Shown here: positions 1 through 11,825 of the stretch, piece by piece
Layout of the letters: every line of letters starts with the position of its first letter
Numbering within the stretch: position 1 is the first letter of the stretch
Assembly: GCA_964016875.1 (NCBI GenBank)
Contig: OZ024722.1
Coordinates: forward strand, 62,083,443-62,147,442
Reading direction: 5' to 3'
Source: Fallopia convolvulus
Lineage: Eukaryota; Streptophyta; Magnoliopsida; Caryophyllales; Polygonaceae
DNA length: 64,000 nt
Program-made: the position numbers and the translations under genes
The notes under the pieces: generated by a model
Seen by the model: the letters and a program-made list of their open reading frames with translations, nothing else
Told to the model about the DNA's origin: nothing
Database searches by the model: none

Positions 1-50
1 TTTCTTTAAAGCGCGTACTGTTCTTATCTACCCCACCCTTTCTTTCTCTC

Positions 51-60
51 TTTATACATA
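51..60 (+). promoter_or_regulatory. possible TATA box of the DUF1645 gene
   Basis: TTTATACATA lies 110-120 bases before the first ATG (171), after a pyrimidine-rich stretch. It would place transcription start near 80-90, leaving a leader of about 85 bases. The match to the TATA consensus is imperfect. Confidence 0.3.
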
Positions 61-170
61 AATCACTCTCTAATCTCAATTCATTGAATTCATTTCCCAT
101 TTCTCACAACCAACCAAGCACGCTCCTCTCCACACTTTCACACCTTTTCTTGCTCCCCAAGCTCCACCCA

Positions 171-1010
171 ATGACTCATTCGGGCTCGGGCCTGGGCCCT
201 AACCCGGCCCATTCGCCGAGCTTCAACGAGTACTCCTCCTCCGGAACCATGGCCGATGTAGCCGCCAGAGTCGTCAGCGAGTTCGCTCCCGATACCTACT
301 TGTATTATGACGACGTCGTTTTGTGCCAAGACGACGTCGTTACGTTCGAGACCAAACCTAAAAATTTGGAGGAGGAGGAAGAAGACGACGACGACGATAG
401 GAGCTTCGAGTTTCCCGTTCCCGGCCGAGGAGTCGAGTTTTCTCCGGCCGCCGCTGACGAGATCTTCAACGACGGACAGATCAGGCCTCTGTTTCCTCTC
501 TTCAACACCGATTTGGTCTTCGCCGACACCGATTGGCGAGACGATTTCAACTTTAGAAGCGAGAATCGCTGGGATTTTCCGGCGGCGGAGGAAAATTGCG
601 ATTCGAAATCGGCGGAGGCGGTTTCGATCCGGATGCCTCTGAAGAAGCTGATGATCTCGGAGCGGGAGACGTCGGTGACGGAATCGGCGTCGTGCTCGTC
701 CTCCGAGGCGGACGATCTGGAAGGCGTGGCGCCGGAAACGTACTGCGTGTGGAATCCGGCGAAGGAGGAGATGAGGAGGAAGAGCAAGTCGACGGGATCG
801 TCGAAGCGCTGGAAGATCCGAGATCTGCTTTACCGGAGCAACAGCGACGGCGGCGACGCTTTCGTCCTGAAGACGAGAACGGAGCGTTACGTGAAGAGTG
901 AGGTGACCGGAGAGAGTGATCGGAAGAGGCCGTATTCGCCTTACAAGCAGGATCCGGTGGGATTCTTCGCCAGAATGAACGGGCTGAGCAGGACGATTCA
1001 GCCGTTCTGA
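171..1010 (+). CDS. DUF1645 family protein
   Basis: Single-exon gene for 279 residues. The family (PF07816) is plant-specific; rice members affect grain length and stress responses, but the biochemical role is unknown. Visible family features are SPSFNEYSS followed by MADVAARVVSEF near the N-terminus, an acidic run (EEEEEDDDDD), the block DEIFNDGQIRPLFPLF around residue 97, the basic block SKRWKIRDLLYRSNS around 210-225, and the C-terminal end DPVGFFARMNG. I chose ATG 171. The frame stays open back to 84, but that position is TTG and lies at the likely transcription start. ATG 249 is a second in-frame option but would drop the conserved SPSFNEYSS block. The coding region is GC-rich against an AT-rich flank. 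A nuclear role is only inferred from its basic character. Confidence 0.85.
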   Translation: MTHSGSGLGPNPAHSPSFNEYSSSGTMADVAARVVSEFAPDTYLYYDDVVLCQDDVVTFETKPKNLEEEEEDDDDDRSFEFPVPGRGVEFSPAAADEIFNDGQIRPLFPLFNTDLVFADTDWRDDFNFRSENRWDFPAAEENCDSKSAEAVSIRMPLKKLMISERETSVTESASCSSSEADDLEGVAPETYCVWNPAKEEMRRKSKSTGSSKRWKIRDLLYRSNSDGGDAFVLKTRTERYVKSEVTGESDRKRPYSPYKQDPVGFFARMNGLSRTIQPF

Positions 1011-2510
1011 TTTTAATTTCTCTGAGGAAGTTGATGGGGGCAGCGGGTAATTATTTTTAGTTCAGGGGCTGGTTTTGTAAATATGAGAATGTAACGGTTG
1101 ATACCTGAGATTTGCGTGTTCATATTTTCTCTTTTTTTTTTCTGTGTGTAAATGTTTGTGATAGTTCACACTTCACATGACAAGTTTCGTGACATAGCAC
1201 AAGTTTATTTCTTTGGTCTACACATCATTTTCCTTGCTGTCATATTTATTAAATAACATTAATCATATGAATGCTAAAATTTATATAGCGAAAATGCTTT
1301 TATTGTGAATACACTAATCCACAAAGTCCAATAAAGTGTAGTAATTGAGGTGCAATGTTTATTGGATAAGCTCAAATACTGAAAATAGAAAGAAAGTGAT
1401 GTAAAGCAAAATATTTGTTCGATCCACTAGTCTTCCAGCACCGGGACCGGAACCAACTAACCCCTAGTTTTTCGATTTCAGTTTTTACTGGTTCTAATTC
1501 GTTTCCGAACCTTAAAAAGAATAAAAGTCATTAGAAATGCAAAACCATGACCACGGTTTTGCATCTCCAACAACTATTTTTTGTTGTAAAGGGCGAGAAC
1601 CGGTGAAATCGCCGGTTCTTCAATTCTAGTGAATGTTTAACCGGGACCGGTCAATCCCGGTTCGGTTCCAATTTCAATTCCAAAACCGTCGATTTTTTCC
1701 AATTCTGTTCCACGATTCCACTAGAAGTCTAGAACCGAACCCACGTCTAGATACAGCTAGAACTTCTTCAGTTTATGATTTTTTGCATTGATTGGATGAT
1801 GGTTTAATGGGTGATTTACATGGAGTTAGACACGTGACCGAAGTTAATCTTAAAATTGAAACGTTCAATCTTGATGTGTATTTGAGTTAATCTAGATTAC
1901 ATGCATCCAGTGTGTGTACAAAAGAAAAGTTTTGATCTAATTGGCTACTCAAACCAAGAAATTCAACATATAGAGTAATAGTATTTTTTTTAAAAATTGC
2001 GTGCAATGTATTTTAATTTTTAACCATAACGGCGGCGTAAGACATCATTCATTTTATACATTCATAAATCATAATAACATCATTGTTATAGCTTATAACA
2101 ATGATGTTAACGTATAGGCGAAGTGGAAACCCAACCTAATTAAACTCTATATTTATCTTTGTACCAAAAAAAAAACTCTATATTTATCTTTTGTTTTTGA
2201 ACAAAATTTCAATGATAGCCTAATGTTTGGCAAATTCCGCAAATTTTGCTGGTAACTTTGAAATACTTCAAAATCCACCCAATACCAATTATATTTTTAG
2301 TAAATTACCCGCATTTTTTGAAAATCGTTTGCAGGGACCACACATTCTTTAAGCCAAAAAATAATTATTGGGTGTTTTGTTTTGAAAAAGTAATTTTAAT
2401 AAAATAAGTGTTTTCTCAAAGAAGTATTTTAAATATAAATGCACATATCTAATTGGGTGATTTGTTAAAAGATATTGTTTCAAAAAAATATGATAATTTG
2501 TGCAATTCAG
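1011..2510. other. intergenic, 3' flank of the DUF1645 gene
   Basis: AT-rich, with no supported gene. Positions 1440-1740 hold a patch of repeated CCGGGACCGG and GAACCGG-like words that may be a decayed repeat. I could not define its borders. Confidence 0.5.
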
Positions 2511-2754
2511 TACTCCCTCCGTTAAGTTAAACATGTCATTTTAGCTTGATTTTCTTGTTAAAAAAAGTTGTCATTTAACTTATTTTAGTCCATTTTTTCC
2601 AATAATATCCCTACTATTTAAAAATATTTACATAAAACTACAAAATAGGATAAAAGATCTTAACAGAATGGAGGATATTTAAGTCAAATCAAGTGATTTC
2701 CTTAATTTTCAAAATAAAATCTAAAACGACAAGTTTAGCTTAACGGAGGGAGTA
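2511..2754. mobile_element. Stowaway-type MITE
   Basis: Terminal inverted repeats of about 34 bp begin CTCCCTCCGTTAAG on both strands, with few mismatches, and are flanked by TA dinucleotides at 2511-2512 and 2753-2754. This is the standard form of Tc1/Mariner-derived Stowaway MITEs. Length is 244 bp with no coding capacity. Confidence 0.85.
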
Positions 2755-2758
2755 GCAA

Positions 2759-2800
2759 TCTATGTATATATAAAAGACGCAAGGAATAAAGTCACCACGT
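2759..2800 (+). mobile_element. candidate Helitron 5' terminus
   Basis: TCTATGTATATATAAAAG, preceded by A at 2758, matches the usual start of plant Helitrons (TC, AT-rich, then AAAG) inserted between A and T. The only 3' terminus seen on this strand is at 10321, and a nearer 5' end at 9554 competes for it. Either this is the outer end of a 7.6-kb Helitron that engulfs the LTR below, or it is an orphan end. Confidence 0.4.
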
Positions 2801-3434
2801 TGCGCCACCTAGGATTTTCCTACGTGTCGTTCCCACGTTAAGCCACCTAGGATTTCGCCACATAGGATTTTTTATTTTGGGAATTTATATATGTTGATAT
2901 TATTTTAGGATAATATAAAAATAGGAAAAATTAATCTAGGAAAGATTCTATCTAAAATAAAGATGTTATCTATTATATATTAAGAATTAGAATAGATATA
3001 AAAGATTTTATCTAAAATTAAAATAAATTATAAAACATTAGATATTATATATTAAGATATATATAAATTGATTCTATGTAAAATATTTCATCTAAAATTA
3101 AAATAAATTATAAAAAATTAAATATTATATATTTGTAATATCCGCGATATTCCAAACTTTTTATAATATAATATTTATTATCAATTTTTTTTTCTCTAAT
3201 TAAAAGGGAGAATTTCTAAATATCAAATTAACTTCTATTATTTTCTTTTGAAAGAGATTATCAAGAAAGTTAAAATAGATAAAAATTCCATAAAATAACT
3301 TGAGGGGCATAGATTAATAAAGTGAGGTAATTTAATAAGAAGAGCATTAGACAAAAATAAGGTCTTTTAGAAATTGAATTTATTCCATAAAATAAATTAC
3401 ACAAAGGCCTAAAAATATAATTTACAAGCTTTGT

Positions 3435-3520
3435 AAAAAAAAACGCAAGAGACGGGACTTGAACCTGAGACCTCTTGCAACTCACTCCACACGCCCCCCT
3501 CTCTATTCCGCTAGACCAAG
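3435..3520 (-). other. tRNA-like / SINE-head-like Pol III promoter inside the LTR
   Basis: On the minus strand a perfect box A (TGGTCTAGCGG, 3508-3518) is followed by a perfect box B (GGTTCAAGTCC, 3455-3465) and a run of nine T at 3435-3443, a Pol III terminator. The T-stem does not pair well, so this is not a functional tRNA. It could be a SINE head or a tRNA relic. Confidence 0.4.
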
Positions 3521-3777
3521 TGAACTTTCTTGCCATTTTACCCCACTCTTTTAATTTTATATCAATTTTAGTCTTCCTCTTCAAACAAGTCAACTTGATT
3601 TGACATGGGAGCAATGCATGTCCTCCACCCTTCTTCCTCTTGCTTGCAAGACACACCCCATGGCATCACCTTGCATCATCCATCAAGAAACACACCCTTG
3701 GCCAATGCAAGAACACCTCCTCCTCCTCCATTGGTCTTCCACCATTGGCATGGATTGCCAAACTCCTCCAAATTGCC

Positions 3778-3785
3778 TATATAAA
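3778..3785 (+). promoter_or_regulatory. TATA box of the LTR promoter
   Basis: TATATAAA in a C/T-rich context, about 640 bp into the LTR. It predicts that R begins near 3810, so most of this LTR would be R and U5. Confidence 0.55.
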
Positions 3786-4528
3786 GGGCCTTCACCTCTC
3801 CTAGCACTCACACATTCACCTCCTCTTCTTCCTCCCATTGAAGTGCTCTCTAGTGCCCAAAAATCAGCCCTTCCAAGTACAAATTCTCCATCAAAACACC
3901 ACCAAAATTCCCTCCTTCTTTTCTCTTGGAGACCGCCGGCGCCACCCAGCCTCCCGCCGGCCACCGCGCGCGCCGCCAACGCCACGTCGGAGCCCCCGCC
4001 GTGCCTCGCCACCGTCCCTGGTCCGCGCCGCCCCATCACCGCCGGTCCTCTCCCCCGCCCTTCTCATGTGTTCCGTAATACAAACTAAGAAAAGTATAAT
4101 TCTACACCCTTATTTTTATTAAATTGAATTATGTATTTTAATGAGTAGAATAAATAAGTTAGTGTAAAATTAAATCTATTAAATTTATTAAGTAGATCTT
4201 GTTAGTTGTAGAGAAGAAGTAAATAATTTTAGAAAAGATATTAGTTACTATAGTAAATATAACCCTACTAGATTACTTAAATCATATCATGAGTATAATA
4301 TTATGCTAGACATGTGTTTTTCTTATAAAGATATTTTTATAAAATAAATAGAATATGAAATAGAGTTTGTAATATTAAAAATGTCACCTTTATAAAAGAA
4401 GTAAGATTTATATAAGGTAATAATATTGCATGTCTTGAACTATAAGACGATATCATATTATAGGTTCTTAGTAATGATGATAAGGTTATTAAATAAATTC
4501 ATTAGTTATTAAAATAGCATACCTTTAA

Positions 4529-5200
4529 GTGTAATGAAATTACTACAAGATATAAACTTTTATTATAATATGATAAATATGACTATAAAGTGATCTATGT
4601 TATTATATGATTTTAGTTATAATATATGGTAGTGTGGATAAAATACCTATGACATACTATAATGACAATAAAATTGTAGAGAACCCTTATAAAAATATTA
4701 TTATTACAAAGATTGTAGTCATGGAGTATAGTTGACATTAGATATTGATTGTTATAAAAGAATAATATATATTGATAATAGTTATATTACTAAAGTCATC
4801 ATTTAAGGAAAAATAATAGTATAATATAACCCTAAGTGTAAAGCTACTACAAAATAGGAACTTTATTAGTATTTTTGTATAATAGTGAATATAAAGTAAA
4901 CTAGGTTGGTTTATGATATTAGTTATAATAGATTATGAAGACGCTAGAATACTTACGACATACTATAAAAATAAAATTGTAAAGAAATGTTACAAAAGTA
5001 TAATTGTTTCAAAACTAGTAGTCATGAACTATAGTTTTACTTTAGATATTGATTTTTATGGAAGAATAACATTATTAATAATTATGTTATTAAAGTCACC
5101 ATAGGAGAAGAATATTAATTTGTTAATCACTAAAGTGTAGAGAATTATTACAAAACATAAGTCTAGGTTAAATATAGGAAGTATGATCTTATAATGACTT
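4529..5200 (+). repeat. diverged tandem repeat, period about 300 bp, inside the LTR
   Basis: Corresponding landmarks recur: GTGTAATG at 4529, GTGTAAAG at 4836 and GTGTAGAG at 5135. Each of the first two is followed by GACATACTATA and TATTAAAGTCA/TACTAAAGTCA-like words. Spacings are 307 and 299. The third copy is partial, and an older copy may lie at 4205-4500. Confidence 0.6.
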
Positions 5201-7150
5201 TATGATATTATATAGTCATGAGGATTACTTGCATGGAAAGAAATCATTCAGGTATAGAAAAGATATTATTTTGTAATCTAAGATATTATAATAATAGACT
5301 ATAAGTATGAAGTAGATATTTATAAGCATGATTATATTTTATAAGCCATGATCATATATTATCAACTATGAACATAGATAATTTATGAGCCTTATTTTTA
5401 GGTGAACTATAGAATTAAATAAAAGTCTACTAAAGGTATATTATTAATAAAATATTCTTGGGGAGGGATATATCGTTTCAAGATCCTTAAGGAATTTAAA
5501 AGTAGTATTTTTAAACTAAGACTAGTACATAGAAAGGTTAAAGTGAATTTCTTATAATTCAAGGAAAACTTATAGTTTATAAGAAAAATACTTCTAGGCA
5601 AAGTATAGTATTTTATGAAATTTTACTTGCTTACTTATATTAAAGAAATAGAGAATAAAGTTAAAAGAGATTATTTTAAGTAAGGGTTTATGGAATAATA
5701 AGGATATTACAAAACCAAAATAATAATGAAGGAACATTATTATTTTAAATCATCTTCTAAATTATTACCATAATAATTTAGATTTCCGCTTCTCTTATAA
5801 AAGTATTATAAGAGAAAATCCAAGTTAAGAAGAATCCATATTTATAAGCCGTTCGTAAATCCCGTGTCTTTAGGTAGGGATCCGCGTTCGAAGTTGCAAA
5901 CCGCATCATCCGTCAAGAATCAATAGTATACGTTGTAAGCCAAGGCAAGTGGAATTTCCCCTTGTGCCCTTTTATATCCGTCTACATGATATTTCTCGAT
6001 GTTGGGAACGACTTGTATGCCTCAATAAAAATGAACCTAGGAAATATCGAATGCTAGATATAACGACCCATTGTTAGCATAGTTGCTTTATATTCTCGTA
6101 ATAGGATTATATATGCTAGTGTGGTTATTATCTTGATTGCTTGTGGTCTCGCTCCGAGATTTACTTTGAATAAACTAGAAAGGGGTGCGGGATAGCCGAC
6201 GCCTCTATATAACCTTACTAAGTCGTACGTCCATACGACTTTCGGGATCATGATCTCCATCCGCTCCGATTGCAAGGAGGGATTGTGCGCACTCTAGCTA
6301 AGTGCCGGGGAATTGAAGTTCTCCCTCGGGTGGCTCGGATTATCCGTGTCCCACCACTCTCTATTAAAAATCATTAACAAAGTCGAATATCTTTCGTCAC
6401 TATATAAGATAAGTGCTAATGCACATTTAAGATACCAAAACCGGACCGGTCTCAAATGATCGATCCGGCTCTCGGTCCGCTCAGGGCGCGAGAGGTTTTC
6501 ACTTGTATGAAGTAATAAACGTTCCCAACATACTTTCGATATCCTAAAGAAGTCTACAATCTAGTAGCTCTTCTATCGCTTTTCGAGTTATCTTTATCTA
6601 AGATATACTCTCCTTTGAACCATTAAAGCTCCACATAAACAAGCCTTATCGTATAGCCCATCGTAAACACAACCTTATTATCTCTTTCGACAATAAATGA
6701 AATTACCGACATACCCTCGGGAAGTTCCATTCCCGCTTGCTTAGTCTCTTAGACTAATTCTTCTTTTCCGCATGTTTGCCTGGCATTTTATCGCCCCTCG
6801 CGAATTATGTCAGAATCTAGGAAACCCAACAAGGCGCGAAGTGAAGACGAAGGAAGAACAAGGATTTTCAAGATGTACCTTTCATGTCATTTTGCTTTAA
6901 GTTCATTATGTTTCAAGGACAAGTGGTTTTGTATTTCAATTCCGAACAACCTTATGTTTGAAAAGCAATGTAAGATGTTTTGTACAAACAAAGTCTCCTT
7001 CGGGAGCACCCTTTCTATTTCATGAATTATGTTTATTTCCGCATTATTATTGTTCTATATCATTCTAAAAGCCTTGGGTGACTTTGGGCGGTAAAGTCCG
7101 AGGTCACTGGCGGTAATACCCAATGTTGTAAAATAGGGGTGTTACAATTG

Positions 7151-7162
7151 TGGTATCAGAGC
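7151..7162 (+). other. primer binding site (initiator Met tRNA)
   Basis: TGGTATCAGAGC, complementary to the 3' end of plant initiator methionine tRNA, four bases after the LTR end. This fixes the LTR border and the + orientation. Confidence 0.85.
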
Positions 7163-7861
7163 TAAACGTTTTTGTTTTAAAACCGAAAAGTTTTAAAACC
7201 GAAATTTTTTGAAAACCGAGAACTTTTAAAACCTTAACTTTTACTTCCGCTATTTAAGACTTTCAATCATAGAAAAATTTCCTTCTATATTCCTTGAAGA
7301 AAACTTAGGATTAATAACTTTTCCTCTTGAAACTTCTTAGCTAAGAAAAACCTCTTAAAAATGCTTGAAACTTTAGATACCAAGTACCTAGTTCTAGAAC
7401 TAACGTTTTTTTTTATTATAAAATTCCCTTTCTATCTTTCGAAAACTTAAGTCGTATGAGCATTCCAATTCAAGTAGAATTTCAAACACTTCTTTAGAAA
7501 TTTATAAAATACTCGCACCTTCACCCTAGGGGACTTGCTAGTAATCCCAACACTTATTTCTTAAAAACTTAAGTAGTATAAGTGTTTCAACTTTTAAACT
7601 CTAGACATTTTCGATATAACTTTTTGGTAAACTTAACTTTTACCTTAGTAAACTTGTTGGTAAAGTAAGAAATTTCCGTCTTAAGTAACGTGTTCAAAAA
7701 GAATTTCCTAGACTCCTTAATAGGACCAAGAAAATGAAAAGTCTTAAAGTAAACATTTCATATGTGATTTTTATAAACAATGCCTTAACTTTCTTCAACA
7801 TGTCTTCACCTTATAGAATCAAAGGATATTCTATATAAATGCCATCTTCTCCTCTACAGAA

Positions 7862-8551
7862 ATGGTACTCACTAGAAGCCAAACCCGAATTAGGGAAGAA
7901 GCTAAAAAGGCCGCTCTAGAGCTTGATGAGGCTTTCGCTCAATGGCCGTTTTTGCCAAATCGATACCCCGAGGACAACCCCGAGCTAGCACTACAAGAGG
8001 AGATGCATGAAAATGCACCCGAGGTGAATCTCGAGGAAGAGAACCTTGGAGAAGCATTCCTCGAGGGAGGAGTTAATAATCTACTTCATGGTCAATCAAG
8101 TCCGGAAATCATTGAGCAAGAATTCTCGGAATATCATTCATGGGGACACATGATGGAGACTCCACGTCATCAAATCACAAGTCAAGCTCCAATGACCTAT
8201 CAAGCGGGTGGATGGGCTAACTGGACTCAGGGAGAGTCATCCCATCACCAAGAAAATAGTCAAGCAAGAAAACCACCTCCAATCAGAGGCCCAGACCCAA
8301 CAAGAGTTCGTCAACCAAAGTACGACTACATCATTCAACGCAAGGAAGTATGGTTGGATGAAATGAGGTCATACCACAACGAGGACGCCCAACTCCATGC
8401 TCGTCTTGCAATCAACCGTGGCTATATAGCTGCAACTCGTCGACACATCGAGCAAGCACAATTACTGTTGAACCACGAAGGAGGTGCCCTCGATGAAAGT
8501 TTGTTCGATGAAGGATTCTTGGACAACTTTTGTTTCCAAAGCACGCCCTAG
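7862..8551 (+). CDS. retroelement ORF, gag-position, no recognised domain
   Basis: The ATG at 7862 opens 229 residues beginning MVLTRSQTRIRE, a start reminiscent of plant Ty3-type gag proteins. The rest is acidic and glutamine-rich, with RQPKYDYIIQRKEVWLDEM and a helical C-terminus. I see no CCHC knuckle, protease, reverse transcriptase, RNase H or integrase here or downstream. The position, 700 bp after the primer binding site, is that of a gag gene. The element is therefore non-autonomous or truncated, as in large retrotransposon derivatives. Function is unknown. Confidence 0.5.
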   Translation: MVLTRSQTRIREEAKKAALELDEAFAQWPFLPNRYPEDNPELALQEEMHENAPEVNLEEENLGEAFLEGGVNNLLHGQSSPEIIEQEFSEYHSWGHMMETPRHQITSQAPMTYQAGGWANWTQGESSHHQENSQARKPPPIRGPDPTRVRQPKYDYIIQRKEVWLDEMRSYHNEDAQLHARLAINRGYIAATRRHIEQAQLLLNHEGGALDESLFDEGFLDNFCFQSTP

Positions 8552-9553
8552 GGCTAAAATTCAGTTGTTTATTATTGAGCAGTGTGAAACTCTAAGTAGT
8601 CCACTTAACTCGACTATTCATTTTTTCCTTGAATAGTCAGGTCGATAGTAGCTTTGTTTCCGTCCCTAGTGTAATGGCTTATTATATAGAGCCTTTTGTA
8701 ATCCGTTCCATAAAAGTTCTAATAAAAAATTTCTCTCTTCTCTAAACTTGCGCATCATTTCTGGCCTATACTCGGGAGTTAACAAAAACAACTATATCCT
8801 ACTTCAAATATAGAATTACGGATATTCTATATGAATTGGTAGCCATTTACAGAAAATGGTTATAATAAAAACTAGGTTCATACACACCAAGAATGAGAAG
8901 AAGTCATACCAACTACAAATAATACTTATGTTTTCATAAGAGCCAAACTTACTGAGCCAATGACTCAAGGGAAAATAGAAATTTCCAAAGAGGACACCAA
9001 GGAAGGCTTAGTCGACTAAAGATCTAACATGTCTCCACTTAACCCGATCTCGAAATAGATTATCGAGAGGTTTGTGGGGGACAAACAATGATCTAGCAAT
9101 AAAGGAGTGGTAGAGGATTCTGACCCATGAAAGATATATTAATCTGACGTACCGCCAAGTAGTAGGAATTGCTCGACTAACAGATGAAAACTGGGCGTGA
9201 CATTTGATGTCGTCAACCGAATAATCAACCATAGTAAAGCTATAGCCACGTCATAGACTTTTCTTCGCTTCCATTTTTGGTAAGTCAACACGGTAATAGA
9301 CGAAGTTAGAAACAAGTTGCTAGGACCAAGATATTTTGGACATATAAATTCGCTAAGTTGCCCGACAGGCCTAGTGAGTCATGAAGTTGCTTCATCATTT
9401 GGACAATTGGTGGACACGTGTTCCTATTCGTCACAAAAGTAGTAACTCTTCCATACTCGACGTTACTTATTTCCAACCTTTGTTTCCATTATTAGTTCGG
9501 ATAGTCCTCTTACACCTTGTTAACCTTTCCTTCCTAATATAACTCTATCCTAA
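8552..9553. other. non-coding remainder of the retroelement
   Basis: No ORF or domain is supported, and there is no copy of the 3134-7146 LTR. The element must stop somewhere in this stretch, but I cannot place the border. Confidence 0.4.
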
Positions 9554-10321
9554 TCTATAACTATATATTAAACTGTACATTTTTTAGCCATCACAATGAT
9601 TATGACCCACCTTATATTAAAAAATAATTTTTTTTATTAATTTAGCTTTTTCAATTAAATTCCTTTCTATCTATTTATGTGAAAAAATTAATTCGAATTT
9701 TAATTAAAAATAATAAAAATTAATTTATCTTTATTTTTTTATCTATTTATGTCAAAGATTTGTGTTAAATAAAATTTTGACAAAAAAATTATAATTTTTT
9801 CAATATCTAGACAATTATCTGCCAAAATTGAATTTTAACAAAAAATTACAATATCTTTTCCTTAATTTTCTTTTTGACTTATTCGTGTAAATATGGAAGT
9901 TTTTTATGCTTAAATATTTCAATATTTATTCATATTTTTCATAATTTCTTATTAATTATATTTTTCATTTTTTATTTAAACGATTTTTAAAGAATTGAAT
10001 TTGATTAAAATATTATAAGAATTTATATTATTTTTACCTTTTTATCTATTTTTGTAAAAGATTTTAGAATTGAATTATTCTAATTAAAATAAATTTATTT
10101 ATATTTTTTCATAAATAAATTAGAATTTAGCCACCAAAATCATATTGGGCTCACCTTGATAATTTTGACTCCGTCTCACATTATATCAATTGTAAAATTT
10201 TATATAAAATTTTTCTAAAAAACGAATTGTTTTTATTTTATATTAAATTATAATCTTATTTATTAAATACATAAAAGTATTAAATCAATATAGTCGTGCA
10301 TGGCACGACGGGTATGACTAG
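9554..10321 (+). mobile_element. short non-autonomous Helitron
   Basis: The 5' end TCTATAACTATATATTAAAC (after A 9553) and the 3' end CTAG (10318-10321, before T 10322) fit insertion between A and T. A perfect 7-bp stem GTCGTGC / GCACGAC with loop ATG (10293-10309) lies 8 bases before CTAG, the typical Helitron 3' hairpin. A related motif (TTTAGCCA...CACCTT) occurs near both ends. There is no Rep/helicase ORF. The outer 5' end at 2759 is an alternative partner. Confidence 0.65.
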
Positions 10322-11163
10322 TATAGCTAATTCATTAAAAAAAAATACCAGTACTCTTTATAATAACTTAATGGTATTAGGTGGAATTCAAAAAACTATC
10401 ACACCATCATACAAAATTTGTAACCACAAGGTCAATACGTAGTTTCTTATAAAATATTGGACACTTTGGGAATGTGCAAAGTGGAATTTTCCTATAATTT
10501 GTAGAAAGTTTTGGGATCCTCTCGTATTTGGGTCCAGCAAGACTAGCACTATAAATCCATCGCACTGAAATTTATTACTTGTTGAATATACTAATTGACA
10601 TTGGGGCCTTTATCTACACAAAACATATACTCCAAAAAAAAAATCATTCTTCTAGAAATGTAGAATTTTCTTTAGGAAAAAGCACACAATTAAGAAATTA
10701 TTTCAAACATAAAAGCACACGAGAAAGAAATCAAATGCCAATTGATTAAATTTCCATGTGTAAAGGTCTCAAATGCACATGAAAGTCATCACCACTTGGA
10801 TAATTCTGAGTCAAATATATTCTAGAAAAAAAAGCCATATGTATAAAAACATTTTTTTTCATTATTAGCAAATGAATTTCTTGAATTGAATGAAAAAAAG
10901 CACTTTCCAATTAGAATTTATGGGTGACATAGACTTGTAATTGCAGTCTATGGAGTAATGGAGTGATAGTATAGAAAAATAAAGAGATTGACCCCTACCA
11001 AACTCATTTCTGTCATGTATGCAATCTGCTTTAAATAAGTTTTTTACTCTTCACCAAAATATTAAGTAAAAAAGAAGCATGGAAATTAGGTCGAAGTGTT
11101 TCTATAAAAGCAAAAAGGGGTCAATCACTGTCATAATTTTACATACTTGGATACAATAAGATC
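10322..11163. other. intergenic
   Basis: AT-rich. No gene, RNA gene or repeat border supported. Confidence 0.5.
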
Positions 11164-11451
11164 TGTAATGTACTAGGTATATTGGGTAAGATTGGTAACT
11201 AGGAGAAATATAGGGTGCTTTGTGTAATATGTTTGTAAGGTTTTATAAGCCCATCCTGTATCTTGCGATACGTATCCAGAAATTAATGAACAAATCATAT
11301 CTTCTTCTTCCTCTACTCTATCTCGTTCTTTTCCTTCCTCTGATATTCTTTCTCCTCTTAATCCCTCTTTCTTCCTTAATCTCTTCTTCCTTTCCTTAAT
11401 TATTCTTCCCTTCCATCAAATTCTCATGTTATTGACCTTCGGGTCATAACA
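11164..11451 (+). repeat. LTR copy 0 (outer left)
   Basis: Slightly longer than the others because of an extra C/T-rich stretch near its end. Followed by AATTGGAA, a remnant of the leader, and then directly by the next LTR. Confidence 0.8.
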
Positions 11452-11459
11452 AATTGGAA

Positions 11460-11732
11460 TGTCATGTACTAGGTATATTGGGTAAGATTGGTAACTAGGA
11501 GAAATATAGGGTACTTTGTGTAATATATTTGTAAGGTTTTATAAGCTCATCATGTATCTTGTGATACGTATCCAGAAATTAATGAACAAATCATATCTTC
11601 TTCTTCCTCTACTTTATCTCGTTCTTTTCCTTCCTCTGATATTCTTTCTTCTCTTAATCCCTCTTTCTTCCTTTTCATAATTCTTCTTCCCTTCTATCAA
11701 ATTCTCATTTTATTGACCTTCAGGTCATAACA
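11460..11732 (+). repeat. LTR copy 1 (5' LTR of the retained internal region)
   Basis: TGTCATG to GGTCATAACA. It is followed by AATTGGTATCAGAGC, which contains the Met-tRNA primer binding site (11736-11747). Confidence 0.85.
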
Positions 11733-11735
11733 AAT

Positions 11736-11747
11736 TGGTATCAGAGC
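11736..11747 (+). other. primer binding site (initiator Met tRNA)
   Basis: TGGTATCAGAGC, starting three bases after LTR copy 1. Confidence 0.85.
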
Positions 11748-11825
11748 GTCACGATCTTGCATTCAAAGTTTTCAATTTCATTTTGACCTAATTCAGTGAA
11801 TTCGACGGAGCTTGAAGAATTGACC

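Larger units (their letters stand above)
3134..7146 (+). repeat. long LTR of a Ty3-type retrotransposon (single copy, no partner LTR)
   Basis: It starts TGTAATATCC and ends GGGGTGTTACA, and is followed four bases later by a methionine-tRNA primer binding site. Size is about 4.0 kb. A TATA box lies at 3778, and a GC-rich proline-coding patch lies at 3930-4060, inside an otherwise very AT-rich body. TG...CA ends of this kind with TGGTATCAGAGC are usual for Ty3/gypsy elements. No second copy is present in the window, so the element is truncated on its 3' side. Confidence 0.75.

Noticed and set aside
84..170. Upstream extension of the DUF1645 ORF
   Set aside because: The frame is open, but position 84 is TTG and lies at the predicted transcription start. 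The first ATG is at 171.
307..901. Several overlapping ORFs on both strands within the DUF1645 gene
   Set aside because: They are shadows of the GC-rich coding frame with no family similarity.
3600..4122. Pro/Ala-rich ORFs on both strands
   Set aside because: They lie in the LTR's GC-rich patch across its TATA box. No domain, low complexity.
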